Shown: positions 35,213 to 45,305, counted from the first letter of the stretch. The stretch: 63,104 nt of DNA from Hellea sp. (GCA_020628425.1 JAHDEZ010000012.1:1-63104); one strand, 5' to 3'. Made by a program: numbers and translations. The notes: generated by a model from the letters alone, not told the origin.

Positions 35213-36505
35213 TTATCCGTAGGCGTTTTCTCCATGCAGAGCGCGGTCGAGGCCTTCGAACTCGGCTTCGTCGCTGACTCTCAAACCTGTGACGACTTTG
35301 AGTAACATCAGGATAACAAAAGAAGCGAGCGCCGACCAGGCAACAACAATGGCCGTAGCTGTCAGTTGTGTCATGAACACGCCGTCACCACTACCGCCCA
35401 GAGTTGCAGAGGCCATGAGTGGCAGAAGCAGGATACCCAGTATGCCACCAACACCGTGAACCGCAAAAACATCCAGACTGTCGTCGATTTTCAGACGAAC
35501 ACGGATCAGGCTGACGGCGAAGTAACAGACAATACCACCGGCCAGACCAATCAGCAGGCCGCCTGCTGGACCGATAAAACCAGATGCCGGGGTTACAGTT
35601 GCAAGACCGGCAATAGTGCCTGTCGCCGCGCCAACCAAAGACGGCTTCTTGTTAAAGATGGCCTCCAGTACTATCCAAGACAAAGTACCCATAGCCGCTG
35701 CAATATGTGTCACCAAAAGCGCCATCCCGGCGCCGCCATCAGCAGCAAATTGTGAGCCGCCATTAAACCCGAACCAACCGACCCAAAGCAGGGCTGCACC
35801 AATCATAACGATGCCTGGACGATGCGGTGGAGTCATCTCATTTGGAAATCCCTTGCGCTTACCCAGCAGCAGAACATAAACCAACGCCGAAACACCAGCC
35901 GTGGCGTGAACCACAAGTCCACCGGCAAAATCTTTGACGCCGTTCTCACCAAACATACCGCCGTCAGATAAAAAGCCGCCGCCCCAAATCCAGTGGGTGA
36001 CAGGCGCGTAGACAATCAATATCCAGAGCGCAGAAAAAATCATAACTGGCAAAAACTTGGCCCGTTCAACAAATGCACCCACGATCAAAGCCGGTGTAAT
36101 GACCGCAAAGGTCATCTGGAATGACAGGAACACCGTTTCCGGTAGATTATCGACCGCCGAATAAACCGTGTCGCTCGTCACATTTTTCAAGAACAAATTG
36201 TCCAGGCCGCCCCAATATCCATTGGCACCGCCAAACGCGATTGAATAACCCGCAACCACCCAAACGATAGAGGCCAAAGCGGCAATCCCGTATACTTTCA
36301 TCAATACGGCGAGATAGTTTTTGGACTTTACCAATCCACCATAAAATAAAGCAAGACCCGGCAGCGTCATCAGCAATACCAATGCTGTCGCCGTTAAAAT
36401 CCAGGCCGTGTCTGCGCCGACAACTGTGTCGGCAGCGAAGGCAGGCTGCGCTGCCAATAGAGAGACCCCGCCAAGGAGCCCCATAGTTTTCATAATTTTA
36501 GACAT
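35213..36505 (-). CDS. amt: Ammonium transporter (Amt)
   Basis: 430 aa with a Sec signal (to AFA, residue 24) and about eleven TM helices, the standard Amt trimer subunit for NH4+/NH3 uptake. The twin pore histidines are in LVVHATAGVSAL (about 200) and FAVHGVGGILG (about 350), with FQMTFAVITPALIVG carrying the Phe gate. A short basic C-terminus follows, ending LHGENAYG. No glnK is adjacent, although GlnK-AmtB pairs are the rule in proteobacteria. A TGCAC-N7-GTGCA palindrome lies 140 bp upstream. Confidence 0.95.
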   Translation of the reverse strand: MSKIMKTMGLLGGVSLLAAQPAFAADTVVGADTAWILTATALVLLMTLPGLALFYGGLVKSKNYLAVLMKVYGIAALASIVWVVAGYSIAFGGANGYWGGLDNLFLKNVTSDTVYSAVDNLPETVFLSFQMTFAVITPALIVGAFVERAKFLPVMIFSALWILIVYAPVTHWIWGGGFLSDGGMFGENGVKDFAGGLVVHATAGVSALVYVLLLGKRKGFPNEMTPPHRPGIVMIGAALLWVGWFGFNGGSQFAADGGAGMALLVTHIAAAMGTLSWIVLEAIFNKKPSLVGAATGTIAGLATVTPASGFIGPAGGLLIGLAGGIVCYFAVSLIRVRLKIDDSLDVFAVHGVGGILGILLLPLMASATLGGSGDGVFMTQLTATAIVVAWSALASFVILMLLKVVTGLRVSDEAEFEGLDRALHGENAYG

Positions 36506-36643
36506 GTCTTTCCCTCAAACACTTATTTTGTGCGTAATTAATGGGGACGAGCTATGTTCTGAGGCTCATGACCTCGAATCTTCATTCAAAGCCAACGTAT
36601 TTAAGTGCGGACCAGCCCGTTTATTGGGCAAAAAAATCCCGCT

Positions 36644-36662
36644 TTGCACATTTTGTGTGCAA
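36644..36662. promoter_or_regulatory. NtrC-like palindrome upstream of amt1
   Basis: TTGCACA-TTTTG-TGTGCAA, a perfect 7-bp inverted repeat. It contains TGCAC-N7-GTGCA, the consensus bound by NtrC. It lies 140 bp upstream of the amt1 start, a normal enhancer distance. No -24/-12 sigma-54 promoter was convincing. Confidence 0.6.
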
Positions 36663-36722
36663 GCAGGACTTCAGGTTTTGTGCGCATCACTGCACAGGGA
36701 AAGATCCCTCTATGTTCAGGAC

Positions 36723-38090
36723 TTAGCCCTGAACAAATTCTGGATAGGACGGAACACCAATTTCGGTCTGATCTAATCCAAGTACTTCATCTTCTTCCGA
36801 GACGCGGACGCCCATGACCATCTTCAAGATATACCAAAGGATAAAGCTGGCGATAAAGGTGAAGGCGCCAATCGCTGCAACACCCAGTGCTTGAGTGCCC
36901 AATTGCGAAGCACTAAATGTGTAGACTGTGTCGACCGTGCCATCATCTAATGTGATTTCTTTGGCTGTATTAAAGGCAACAACCAGTGTGCCAAAAATAC
37001 CCGCAAACAGGTGGACCGGAATAGCGCCAACCACATCGTCAATCTTGAACTTGTCCAGAAGCGGAACTGTCAGTACGACGATAATACCACCAATACCACC
37101 GATGATAATGGATTCCAGGGCTGTCGGAGCCAGAGGTTCAGCTGTAATAGCAACTAGACCGGCCAAAGCACCGTTCAGAGCTATGGTCACATCGATCTTC
37201 TTATAAAGAAGTTGGGTTAGGATGACAGCAAAGACAACACCGCCCGCCGCTGCCAAATTTGTGTTGGCGAAAATTTTGGAAACGTCAGCTGCATCAGAGA
37301 CAGTACCGAAAACTAATTGTGAACCGCCATTAAATCCAAACCACCCCATCCAGAGAATAAAAGTACCCAGAGTGGCAAGTGGAATTGACGAACCCAGAAC
37401 AGGAACCGTTTTACCGTTGACGTATTTTCCACTCCGAGCCCCGATTACAATGGCGCCGGCCAAAGCCGCCCAGCCACCAACGGAGTGCACAAGTGTTGAA
37501 CCGGCAAAGTCAGAGAAGCCGGCAGCCGCCAACCATCCAGCGCCCCACTGCCACATGGCTGTGATTGGATAAAGGACACCTGTCAAAACCGCTACGAATA
37601 TAATAAACGGCCAAAATTTGACACGTTCCGCGACCGTACCAGAAACAATAGACGCGGTGGTCGCACAGAAGACCATCTGGAAGAACCAATCAGAGGCAAC
37701 TGAATAATCTCCACCTGCAGAGTCGCCTGGATCCGGCCAACTATACGGACCGAAAGATCCGATATAACCGCCTTCAGGACCACCATATAGTAGGTTATAG
37801 CCCACCGCCCAGAACATGATGCCGGCAACAGAATATAGCATAATATTTTTCAAGCACTGCATTGAAACGTTCTTGGAACGCACCATACCAGCCTCGAGCA
37901 TAGCAAAGCCAGCGGCCATCCACATCACCAACACGCCACCTAACAAGAAGAGCAGCGTATTAAAGACAAAAGCGTCGTTAGCCGCATTCGCGGTGACTTG
38001 TTCGGCTAGAGTGAGCTCTTTTGCCATAGCGGGCGACACCATTGCCAATGCCAGCAAAGCCCCACCCATATATTTTATATTTTTCCTCAT
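36723..38090 (-). CDS. amt: Ammonium transporter (Amt), second copy
   Basis: 455 aa with signal peptide (to AMA, about residue 23) and eleven TM helices. It differs considerably from its neighbour: AMLEAGMVRSKNVSMQCLKNIM, FFQMVFCATTASIVSG (Phe gate), pore His in STLVHSVGGWAAL and AIPVHLFAGIFG. The C-terminal tail SEEDEVLGLDQTEIG is acidic and of the long, GlnK-responsive type. It lies upstream of amt1 on the same strand with a 217-bp gap, so the two have separate promoters. A near-perfect NtrC-like site lies 128 bp upstream. Confidence 0.95.
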   Translation of the reverse strand: MRKNIKYMGGALLALAMVSPAMAKELTLAEQVTANAANDAFVFNTLLFLLGGVLVMWMAAGFAMLEAGMVRSKNVSMQCLKNIMLYSVAGIMFWAVGYNLLYGGPEGGYIGSFGPYSWPDPGDSAGGDYSVASDWFFQMVFCATTASIVSGTVAERVKFWPFIIFVAVLTGVLYPITAMWQWGAGWLAAAGFSDFAGSTLVHSVGGWAALAGAIVIGARSGKYVNGKTVPVLGSSIPLATLGTFILWMGWFGFNGGSQLVFGTVSDAADVSKIFANTNLAAAGGVVFAVILTQLLYKKIDVTIALNGALAGLVAITAEPLAPTALESIIIGGIGGIIVVLTVPLLDKFKIDDVVGAIPVHLFAGIFGTLVVAFNTAKEITLDDGTVDTVYTFSASQLGTQALGVAAIGAFTFIASFILWYILKMVMGVRVSEEDEVLGLDQTEIGVPSYPEFVQG

Positions 38091-38217
38091 AATTCCCTCG
38101 ACTAATAAAAAGGTTGAGGGGGTCTTGAGGGATTACCGGGCGCAATATGAGTGGAATCGAGCTTGAACAGGGGACGAAGCCCGCTGACGATAAAAACAGG
38201 GCGATTAATTTCGGAAT

Positions 38218-38234
38218 TGCACTCAGATTGTGCG
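38218..38234. promoter_or_regulatory. NtrC-like palindrome upstream of amt2
   Basis: TGCAC-TCAGATT-GTGCG matches TGCAC-N7-GTGCA at nine of ten half-site positions. It is 128 bp upstream of the amt2 start and partly faces the end of dgkA. Confidence 0.5.
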
Positions 38235-38239
38235 CAAAA

Positions 38240-38710
38240 CTATTTGGACGGTTGCCGCCTTGGATTATGCGCCTGTAGTTTGGTGAATAATGCAGCGAGC
38301 AGGATCATTCCGACAACACTTCCCGCCAGAATTTTCAAGCCAAGGCCAGACGACAACGTCGTTGTCATAACAAAACAGAAGTGAATCCCGTTAATGAATA
38401 TCAGGCACATTACCGCAAAAGAGCCCAAATCTTTGGCCCGCTTCCCGGTTTCCGATATTTCCGGGGACACGCGGTCTATGATAACTTCGACGGCTGTGTT
38501 CAAAGCTTCAACGGCTAGAATAAAAAGCAGAAGCACACCACCGATTATAAAGTGTATCCAATCCGCCCCCAGATAGTAATAAAGCCCCATAGCAAACACA
38601 AAGAAATAGAGCTCCATCCGGGCCGCCAACTCACTGCGTACCAGAAAATCAAATCCCATGAGAGAATACTTTGTGGAGTTGACCAGTTGATGCGTGGCTT
38701 TTCTGAGCAT
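38240..38710 (-). CDS. dgkA: Diacylglycerol kinase (prokaryotic DgkA type)
   Basis: 156 aa; family members are about 120-130, the extra residues being a C-terminal tail. Three TM helices. AVEALNTAVEVIIDRVSPEISETGKRAKDLGSFAV is the defining block, holding the catalytic Glu and the Mg-binding NTAxE of the second helix. It phosphorylates diacylglycerol to phosphatidic acid with ATP in the inner membrane, recycling lipid headgroup-transfer products. The short basic-amphipathic N-terminus (ATHQLVNSTKYSLMGF) is usual. It precedes amt2 on the same strand. Confidence 0.94.
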   Translation of the reverse strand: MLRKATHQLVNSTKYSLMGFDFLVRSELAARMELYFFVFAMGLYYYLGADWIHFIIGGVLLLFILAVEALNTAVEVIIDRVSPEISETGKRAKDLGSFAVMCLIFINGIHFCFVMTTTLSSGLGLKILAGSVVGMILLAALFTKLQAHNPRRQPSK

Positions 38711-38805
38711 GTCTCCGTTTGAGACAAAACTATGTGTAAAGCGTTAAAATGAAAGGCTCCACCGAATAACGACAAATCCGGTAGAGCCCTTTTTTAAGAC
38801 CAAAG

Positions 38806-38876
38806 TCCGGACTCTCTACGCCCCGAGGAGAGTCCGGATGCTCGTTAAGAGCCTGGTTCTTAAGAGGCTTTTTCTT
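38806..38876 (+). ncRNA. Candidate small RNA or leader: two hairpins ending in a T-run
   Basis: In the 237-bp gap between the divergent dgkA and AraC genes, TCCGGACTCTC (38806-38816) pairs perfectly with 38828-38838 over an 11-base loop. A second hairpin, AAGAGCC with GGCTTTTT (38847-38853, 38866-38873), ends in TTTTTCTTT. There is no gene for such a terminator to serve on the plus strand other than a short RNA starting nearby. It could instead be the leader of the AraC gene. Confidence 0.35.
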
Positions 38877-38947
38877 TATCAGACCCAAAAAGTGTTATCT
38901 TGTTATAATCGGTCGGATTTCTTTGACAAAATCGGTCATGGTGTTAA

Positions 38948-39985
38948 ATGAGCGCCATGAGCGGGGCCGCGAATGAATTGAACAGCCGAACTGTATCGGC
39001 AGGATATCTTAGAGCAATCTATGAAGGTGTGCTAGGGTTAGGCGTCCCCGAAGCTGAGCTGCAGAAAATAGAGGGCCTTTCCGTCAATGAGCGATCCCGA
39101 CGGCCTCAACGATACACTGCACAGGCTTTACTCTCATTATTTCAAAAGGCCGCGGATCATACTGGCGACCAATCAGTTGGTGTTCGTCTTGGTCTGGGCG
39201 TGCGACCCGTTCGACAGATTGATGTCATTTATGCGACCACGTTTTGTAAAAACCTGCTGGAAGCGACCCAGCTAAATTTCAAGTATCAGCCTCTCATTCA
39301 AGAGGTCGGTCAAAGCCATTTAGAAATCGATGAACAACTCGCATATTGCGTCTTTACCCCGTTGTCGGGCGACCAGGAACTCTATCGATACATAACTGAG
39401 GCTATATTCACCGGATATGCCATGATCAGTAGATGGCTGTTATGGTCTGAGTCCCCGCTGCTTAAAGAAATCCGGTTTCAACATTCGGCCCCTGAAAAAG
39501 TCGATATTTATAAATCTGTTTTTGGCGATAAGGTGATTTTTAATGCCACCCGAAACGAAGCCATTGCAGATGTTGACGCCCTGCAAAAACCAATCCCGGG
39601 TTCAAATCCCAGAATTCTAAAGCCGTTAATTTCTCGCCTGGATATGATGATGGAAAATTTGAAACAACCCAAGAGCGTGACAGCACAATGCAGGTCTCTA
39701 ATCGTCGACTCATTGGGCAAATATCCCGTCACTATAAAACAAGTCAGCCATCGAATGAATATGAGTGAGCGCAACTTACGCCGTCATTTAAATGACGAAG
39801 GCGTCAATTTTAGGGATCTGTTAGAGCAGGCTCGTCGTGACTCGGCGGCTATCTATATGGACGATCCAAAAATCTCTCTTGCAGAAATTGCTCAAGAGTT
39901 GGGCTTTAATGATCAAAGTGCCTTTTCCCGAGCCTTCAAATCCTGGTTTGGTCAGAGTCCGGCCGTCTATCGGCGTAATAGCTGA
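38948..39985 (+). CDS. AraC-family regulator (OruR/ArgR-like with AraC_binding-type N-domain)
   Basis: 345 aa. The N-terminal ligand domain (about 10-200) has the 'Arabinose_bd' OruR-like pattern (AADHTGDQSVGVRLGLGVRP, ATFCKNLLEATQLNFKYQPLI). The C-terminal double HTH (about 250-343) begins KYPVTIKQVSHRMNMSERNLRRHLNDEGVNFRDLLEQARR and ends EIAQELGFNDQSAFSRAFKSWFGQSPAVYRR, all typical. A target is not identifiable; the nearest candidates are its neighbours dgkA or the SGNH gene. Its stop overlaps the convergent SGNH gene by 19 bp. Confidence 0.9.
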   Translation: MSAMSGAANELNSRTVSAGYLRAIYEGVLGLGVPEAELQKIEGLSVNERSRRPQRYTAQALLSLFQKAADHTGDQSVGVRLGLGVRPVRQIDVIYATTFCKNLLEATQLNFKYQPLIQEVGQSHLEIDEQLAYCVFTPLSGDQELYRYITEAIFTGYAMISRWLLWSESPLLKEIRFQHSAPEKVDIYKSVFGDKVIFNATRNEAIADVDALQKPIPGSNPRILKPLISRLDMMMENLKQPKSVTAQCRSLIVDSLGKYPVTIKQVSHRMNMSERNLRRHLNDEGVNFRDLLEQARRDSAAIYMDDPKISLAEIAQELGFNDQSAFSRAFKSWFGQSPAVYRRNS

Positions 39986-40983
39986 TTCTTTGGTTTAAGA
40001 CCTTTTTTATTCAAACAATCATTGGGTCTTGCAATAACACTGTACCAGGCAGTGATGCCTTGTTTGCAATTCAGTTGCTCAAATAAACGCTGACCTGCGC
40101 GAATGCCGCCTGCGACAGTCAGGTGGGTCTTGTCATATTGTAAAAGTTGACCGTCTTGGTTGCGCATATAGCAAGCATCGAGCCCGTCACAGGTAATCAA
40201 GCCCATATCTAAAAAGAGGACATCGTTTTGCTCAAACAGAGCCAAATTCTCAGGGCTGGAAAACTGATAATATCGCTCGAGATCCAGATCTTCTTTTGTG
40301 AGGGCGGCCCGCCCGGATTGCATCTTGCTATCGAAGTCTTTGAATACAGGCGTTTGTGAAAACACAACTAATTTTTTACCCGTCAGACTCCAATATTCCA
40401 GGGCCGCTTTGAGATACTCTGGCCGAGCCTCGCGGAAGCTAAAATAGTTAGCCAGCCATATTTCTTTGATTTCCGGATTATTGCGAATTTTGTCATGAGC
40501 AAACTCGAAATACTCACGACAAAAACTCTTAACATCTGGTGCAAAAGAGCATCCACCGGCGGTAAACTGATAGGCAGAATAACCATAAAGGCGTAGCATC
40601 ATGGATTTATCCGACGCATGACTATCGCCGACAATAGCAATAGGTACTACAGTTCGGTCTATGTCGAAATTTTCTCCGGGAACACAATTCCACTTATCTT
40701 TCCAGGTTTCAGACTCTTTTATTTGGCACTCACCCAATCGAACATATTTCACCAGTCCTGCTGTCGGGATAAAATCAAGCTTAGGCGGTGGAATATCACC
40801 AAAAGTGGGTTTTGGAGTTTGACCCTTATCTGCTTGGAACACAAACAGCGCCGCGCAAATTCCCACTACAATAAAAATTATAAATAATGCGAAACGCAAT
40901 CCATCCTCGCCATTCGTTTTGTTATTAAGACCAACCAGACCCGAAGCCGTGTTCAGTTCACGATTGACTACCGTAATAGTCAT
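39967..40983 (-). CDS. Membrane-anchored SGNH-domain protein (OafA/YrhL C-domain-like)
   Basis: 338 aa from the ATG at 40983 (MTITVVNREL); a GTG at 41016 would add 11 residues. One N-terminal TM (about 30-50) and a large periplasmic SGNH-like domain. IVGDSHASDKSMML gives the nucleophile block, and YDKTHLTVAGG near 295 the catalytic Asp/His (block V). This is the domain normally found at the C-terminus of acyltransferase-3 (OafA) O-acyltransferases; here the membrane acyltransferase part is absent. It likely modifies an envelope or exopolysaccharide acyl group. It is divergent from leuS. Confidence 0.75.
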   Translation of the reverse strand: MTITVVNRELNTASGLVGLNNKTNGEDGLRFALFIIFIVVGICAALFVFQADKGQTPKPTFGDIPPPKLDFIPTAGLVKYVRLGECQIKESETWKDKWNCVPGENFDIDRTVVPIAIVGDSHASDKSMMLRLYGYSAYQFTAGGCSFAPDVKSFCREYFEFAHDKIRNNPEIKEIWLANYFSFREARPEYLKAALEYWSLTGKKLVVFSQTPVFKDFDSKMQSGRAALTKEDLDLERYYQFSSPENLALFEQNDVLFLDMGLITCDGLDACYMRNQDGQLLQYDKTHLTVAGGIRAGQRLFEQLNCKQGITAWYSVIARPNDCLNKKGLKPKNQLLRR

Positions 40984-41050
40984 TGCACGTGCAACCCATC
41001 TTGCTATAGACCGCACTCTTAAACGCCGTTTTGAATGAATTGAGGGTGAA

Positions 41051-43639
41051 ATGAGCGAACGCTATAACGCCGCCGAAGTGGAGCCACGCTGGCAGAAAAT
41101 CTGGGAAGACGGTGACGTCTTCCGGGCTGACGATAATGGCAAACAGAAATATTATGCCCTCGAAATGTTCCCCTACCCGAGCGGACGAATTCATATGGGC
41201 CATGTGCGCAATTACGCCATGGGCGATGTGATTGCGCGCTATAAAAAAGCCTGTGGTTTTGATGTGCTGCACCCCATGGGTTGGGACGCTTTTGGCATGC
41301 CCGCAGAGAACGCCGCCATCGAAAAGAATGTCCACCCCAAAGGTTGGACCTATGACAATATCGAAGCCATGAAAGCGCCGCTTAAGCGGCTCGGTTTTTC
41401 ACTGGACTGGTCGAGGGAGTTCGCAACCTGCGATGAAGCCTATTACAAACAGCAACAGGCGATATTTCTAAAGTTCTGGGAAAAGGGACTTGTGTATCGC
41501 AAGACCGCCAAGGTGAATTGGGACCCGGTCGATCACACGGTCCTGGCCAATGAGCAGGTCATTGACGGCCGCGGCTGGCGCTCCGGCGCTCTGGTCGAGC
41601 AAAAGGAGCTGGATCAGTGGTTCTTTAAGATCACCCATTATGCGCAGGATCTACTCGATAGCCTCGAGACGCTTGATCGCTGGCCAGAGAAAGTCCGCAC
41701 CATGCAGGCCAATTGGATTGGCCGCAGTGAGGGTCTGCAGATGCGGTTTGAGTGGGCATCTGAAATTGATGAATTAGCTTGGCTTGTCGCGAACGATTTT
41801 GAGAGCGGTGTTGAGATTTTCACAACACGTCCGGACACGCTTTACGGGGCGAGTTTTATGGCTCTGTCGCCGGATCACCCGCTCACGAAAAAACTCGCAG
41901 AAACAAATTCAGACATTGAGGAATTCTGTAAGGAATGTGCGCGGATCGGGACCTCTGAAGAGGCCATCGCCAATGCGCCAAAAATGGGTTTTGATACAGG
42001 CCTGACCGTCAAACATCCGTTCCAGGATACCACCCTGCCCGTCTATATCGCCAATTTTGTTTTGATGGGTTACGGCACAGGCGCCATCTTTGGCTGCCCG
42101 GCCCATGATCAGCGCGACCTGGATTTCGCCCGGAAATATGATCTGCCGGTTATTCCGGTCGTCCTGCCGGAAGGTGAAGATGCGAAGACTTTCGATGTGC
42201 GCAATGAAGCCTATGTAGGTGAAGGCACGCTTTACAATTCTGAATTCCTCAACGGACTAAACAAGGCCGAAGGTATCCGCGCCGCGATTGAAAAAATCGA
42301 AAAAATGGATCTCGGTGAAGGCACCGTTCAGTTCCGTCTGCGCGATTGGGGCGTATCACGGCAGCGTTATTGGGGCTGCCCGATCCCGGTTATTCATTGC
42401 GAAGATTGCGGCGTGCTTCCCGTCCCGGAAAAAGACCTGCCTGTGCAGCTGCCGGAAGACATTAATTTCGACAAGCCGGGCAATCCGCTCGACCGTCACC
42501 CAACGTTCAAAAATGTTGACTGCCCGAAATGCGGGAAAGCCGCCCGGCGCGAGACCGATACCCTCGACACATTCGCCGACAGCTCTTGGTATTTCGCGCG
42601 CTTTGCCGGCGGCAATACAGAGGACAGGCCCTTTGACAAAAAAGCCGCCAGTGACTGGCTGCCAGTGGATCAATATATTGGCGGCGTGGAGCATGCGGTG
42701 CTGCACTTACTTTACGCCCGGTTCTTCACGCGGGGCATGCGCGATTGCGGCCTGATTGACCTGCCGAGCGGTGAGCCCTTTGAAGGCCTCTTTACACAGG
42801 GCATGGTGACCCATGCAGTCTATACGGATTCGGATGGTAGCTTTGTCATGCCGGCCGATGTGGATGAGAAAGATGGCGCGCTGATCCACTTAGAAACCGG
42901 TAAATCGGTGACCAAAGGCGACGTGGTCAAAATGTCCAAATCCAAGAAAAATGTCGTGGATCCCAATGACATTATCGAAGGTTACGGCGCGGACGTGGCG
43001 CGCTGGTTTGTGCTCTCTGACAGCCCGCCAGACCGGGACGTGGAATGGACCGAAGCCGGCGTTATTGGGGCCTGGCGCTTTGCCAATAAAGTTTGGGGAC
43101 TGGTCAGTGAAAGCACGTCCGAGCACGGCCCGCTTTCGGTGGCCTCAGACGCAAGCGGCGCAGCGCTGGAGCTGCGCAAGAAAGCCCATAAAGCTATCGC
43201 TAAAATCACCCACGGTATTGACGTCTTCCGGTTCAACACCTCCGTGGCGCAGATTTATGAGCTGACCAATGCGCTGGGCAAATATAAAGAAAACGATGCG
43301 GCCAAAGCGGAAAGCCTTGGCATTTTGATCCGAGCCATTGCGCCCTTCATGCCGCATTTGTCAGAGGAATGCTGGAAAACGCTCGGCGGAGACGGGTTGT
43401 GTTATCATGCGCCATGGCCCGTCGCTGATGACGTCCTGTTAGTCGAAGATACGGTGACTCTGCCCTTGCAAGTAAACGGAAAGCGCCGCGGTGAAATTTC
43501 TGTGCCTGCTGACACTTCCAAGGACGAGGCCGAGAAAATGGCCCTCGCCGACCCGGCCGTGCAGCGGGCCATTGATGGATTAACTGTAAGGAAAGTCATT
43601 GTTGTTCCGGGCCGGATTATCAATATAGTGGCCTCATGA
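41051..43639 (+). CDS. leuS: Leucyl-tRNA synthetase
   Basis: 862 aa, class I synthetase that charges tRNA-Leu in the cytosol. HIGH-type motif in [15 protein letters not shown] (residue about 40), KMSKS in [14 protein letters not shown] near 620, and the editing domain between, with the conserved TTRPDT block near 258. Zinc-like Cys pattern CEDCG ... CPKCG near 455-498. The C-terminal anticodon domain is complete. The standard alphaproteobacterial leuS-lptE-holA order follows, with a 4-bp overlap to lptE. Confidence 0.98.
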   Translation: MSERYNAAEVEPRWQKIWEDGDVFRADDNGKQKYYALEMFPYPSGRIHMGHVRNYAMGDVIARYKKACGFDVLHPMGWDAFGMPAENAAIEKNVHPKGWTYDNIEAMKAPLKRLGFSLDWSREFATCDEAYYKQQQAIFLKFWEKGLVYRKTAKVNWDPVDHTVLANEQVIDGRGWRSGALVEQKELDQWFFKITHYAQDLLDSLETLDRWPEKVRTMQANWIGRSEGLQMRFEWASEIDELAWLVANDFESGVEIFTTRPDTLYGASFMALSPDHPLTKKLAETNSDIEEFCKECARIGTSEEAIANAPKMGFDTGLTVKHPFQDTTLPVYIANFVLMGYGTGAIFGCPAHDQRDLDFARKYDLPVIPVVLPEGEDAKTFDVRNEAYVGEGTLYNSEFLNGLNKAEGIRAAIEKIEKMDLGEGTVQFRLRDWGVSRQRYWGCPIPVIHCEDCGVLPVPEKDLPVQLPEDINFDKPGNPLDRHPTFKNVDCPKCGKAARRETDTLDTFADSSWYFARFAGGNTEDRPFDKKAASDWLPVDQYIGGVEHAVLHLLYARFFTRGMRDCGLIDLPSGEPFEGLFTQGMVTHAVYTDSDGSFVMPADVDEKDGALIHLETGKSVTKGDVVKMSKSKKNVVDPNDIIEGYGADVARWFVLSDSPPDRDVEWTEAGVIGAWRFANKVWGLVSESTSEHGPLSVASDASGAALELRKKAHKAIAKITHGIDVFRFNTSVAQIYELTNALGKYKENDAAKAESLGILIRAIAPFMPHLSEECWKTLGGDGLCYHAPWPVADDVLLVEDTVTLPLQVNGKRRGEISVPADTSKDEAEKMALADPAVQRAIDGLTVRKVIVVPGRIINIVAS

Positions 43640-44229
43640 TGAAAAAAGCCCTGATCCTGTCCGCTACAATTTTTCTATCGTCTTGCGGATTTCAGTCCGT
43701 TCATTCGGCGACGAAATTATCCGATGATGCAAACCTTCGCAGCGTAAAGGTGGAGTTAGTCGAGCCGGAGCGGGTAAATGAGCGTGAGGGCAGTTACTAT
43801 CTGCAACAACATTTGTTTGATCGTCTGGGTCAAAATACAGGGCCGCATGTTCTCAAAATAGAACCGAAAGTTCGCCGTCGTCCTTATGGCTTAACATCTA
43901 ATGACATCGCCAGTCGTTATGACTATGTGATGTCCGTGCGATATGAGCTTGTCGATTCAAAGACGGGTGATACCTTGATCAAGGATCAAATCACGGCGAC
44001 CACCACATTCGGATCTTCTCGTGACCCTTATGCCCGTATTTCATCGGAAAAATCCGCCGCCGAACAGGTCTCCAGAGATGCAGCCGACCGTATTATTGTA
44101 CGTCTGGCCTCTTATTATAAAAATCCCGAGCGCTATGCCCGAATGGAAGAAGAAAAACTGCGTGAGCGCATCGAAAATCAGATTTCCCAAGACGACGAAG
44201 CGCCTGTAGAAACCCTGGATCAACCCTAA
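43636..44229 (+). CDS. lptE: LPS-assembly lipoprotein LptE
   Basis: 197 aa. The lipobox is LSSC (Cys 17 followed by GFQ; CGFxP is the LptE start). LptE plugs the LptD barrel that inserts lipopolysaccharide into the outer leaflet. The beta-strand pattern ([25 protein letters not shown]) fits the family. It is overlapped by leuS (ATGA) and followed 20 bp later by holA, the expected order. The acidic C-terminal tail is variable. Confidence 0.93.
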   Translation: MMKKALILSATIFLSSCGFQSVHSATKLSDDANLRSVKVELVEPERVNEREGSYYLQQHLFDRLGQNTGPHVLKIEPKVRRRPYGLTSNDIASRYDYVMSVRYELVDSKTGDTLIKDQITATTTFGSSRDPYARISSEKSAAEQVSRDAADRIIVRLASYYKNPERYARMEEEKLRERIENQISQDDEAPVETLDQP

Positions 44230-44249
44230 ACTTTGATGAAGGTCTCATC

Positions 44250-45302
44250 ATGAAAATCACCGGAGGTCGGGTTAATTCCTTCCTGAACAGCCCGCCGGAT
44301 GACATGATTGGCGTGTTATTCTTTGGCCCCGATCGCGGTCTGGTTAAAGAGCGGGCTGAGGCTCTTATAAAAAAATTATCCGACAATCCGGACGATGCTT
44401 TTTCCTCCACCGTATTGACTGCCGACGATCTGACAAGTGATCCGGCCCGTCTGGCCGACGAGATGAGTGCGCTCTCCATGTTCGGGGACCAGCGCCTTGT
44501 ACGTCTGAGATTGGATCATGAACGCTCAGGCGCGGCGATTTCAAAAATCATCAAAGAACTGGACTTGACCCCCGATAGAGCCGCAGCACGCCTTGTGGTC
44601 GAAGCCGGCGACATGACCCCGCGGTCAGCCATTCGCAAGGCTTTTGAAGCAGCCGGGCAGTTTGCCGCCATCGGGTGTTATCAAGACAAAGCCGCTGACC
44701 TGGCCAACTTGGTTCGCCGGTCTTTGACGGAAAGCGCTATTGAAATAGACCGGGACGCTCTTGAGTTTTGGGTACCGCTCCTGGAGGGAGACCGCATACT
44801 CGCCCGCAATGAAATTGAGAAAATGATCCTTTACAAAGGCTTTGGCGAAACAGCCGGCGCCAGGGTATCCGCCCAAGACGTGAAAACCATCGCAGCCGGT
44901 GCGCAGGCGGCTTCCATTGATGATATCATTATGAGCGCCATGAACGGGCAAACGGCAAAATGTGACGATGCGTTCAAGCGCGCCATTGCAGGCAAAGTCA
45001 ATATTGCGGTTATACTTTTGTCACTGCAACGCCATGTTTCCCGGTTGCTGGAGGCGCATTCTTATATGCAAACCGGTGATCGACCCGAGAATGCCATAAA
45101 AGCTCTGCGCCCACCTGTCTTTTTCTCGCAGCAACAAAATTTCAAAAACCATCTGCGCATCTGGCCCATGAAAGCGCTGCACAACGCCCTGTCAGAAACG
45201 CTGAAAGCTGAACAACAACTCAAATCCGCTGGCGCGCCCGGCGAAGCCATTGTTGGCCGCATTTTGTTGACCCTGTCCGGATTTGCAGAACGGCGGAGGT
45301 GA
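44250..45302 (+). CDS. holA: DNA polymerase III delta subunit
   Basis: 350 aa, the clamp-loader subunit that opens the beta ring. It has the AAA+-like fold without a Walker A motif, as expected. LFFGPDRGLVKERAEALIKKL near residue 27 and DEMSALSMFGDQRLVRLR near 72 match HolA. The C-terminal helical collar begins near 200 and includes MSAMNGQTAKCDDAFKRAIAGKVNIAVILLSLQRHVSRLLEA. Last gene of leuS-lptE-holA. In related genomes parB usually follows, whereas here 12 kb intervenes. Confidence 0.95.
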   Translation: MKITGGRVNSFLNSPPDDMIGVLFFGPDRGLVKERAEALIKKLSDNPDDAFSSTVLTADDLTSDPARLADEMSALSMFGDQRLVRLRLDHERSGAAISKIIKELDLTPDRAAARLVVEAGDMTPRSAIRKAFEAAGQFAAIGCYQDKAADLANLVRRSLTESAIEIDRDALEFWVPLLEGDRILARNEIEKMILYKGFGETAGARVSAQDVKTIAAGAQAASIDDIIMSAMNGQTAKCDDAFKRAIAGKVNIAVILLSLQRHVSRLLEAHSYMQTGDRPENAIKALRPPVFFSQQQNFKNHLRIWPMKALHNALSETLKAEQQLKSAGAPGEAIVGRILLTLSGFAERRR

Positions 45303-45305
45303 GGA

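Noticed and set aside
36679..36696. Second inverted repeat (TGTGC ... GCACA) near the amt1 site as another NtrC box
   Set aside because: The half-sites are in the opposite order to TGCAC-N7-GTGCA and the spacing differs, so it does not fit the motif.
39598..39610. GGGTTCAAATCCC, identical to a tRNA T-arm
   Set aside because: It lies inside the AraC-family gene in frame (PGSNPR) and no acceptor, D or anticodon arm surrounds it.
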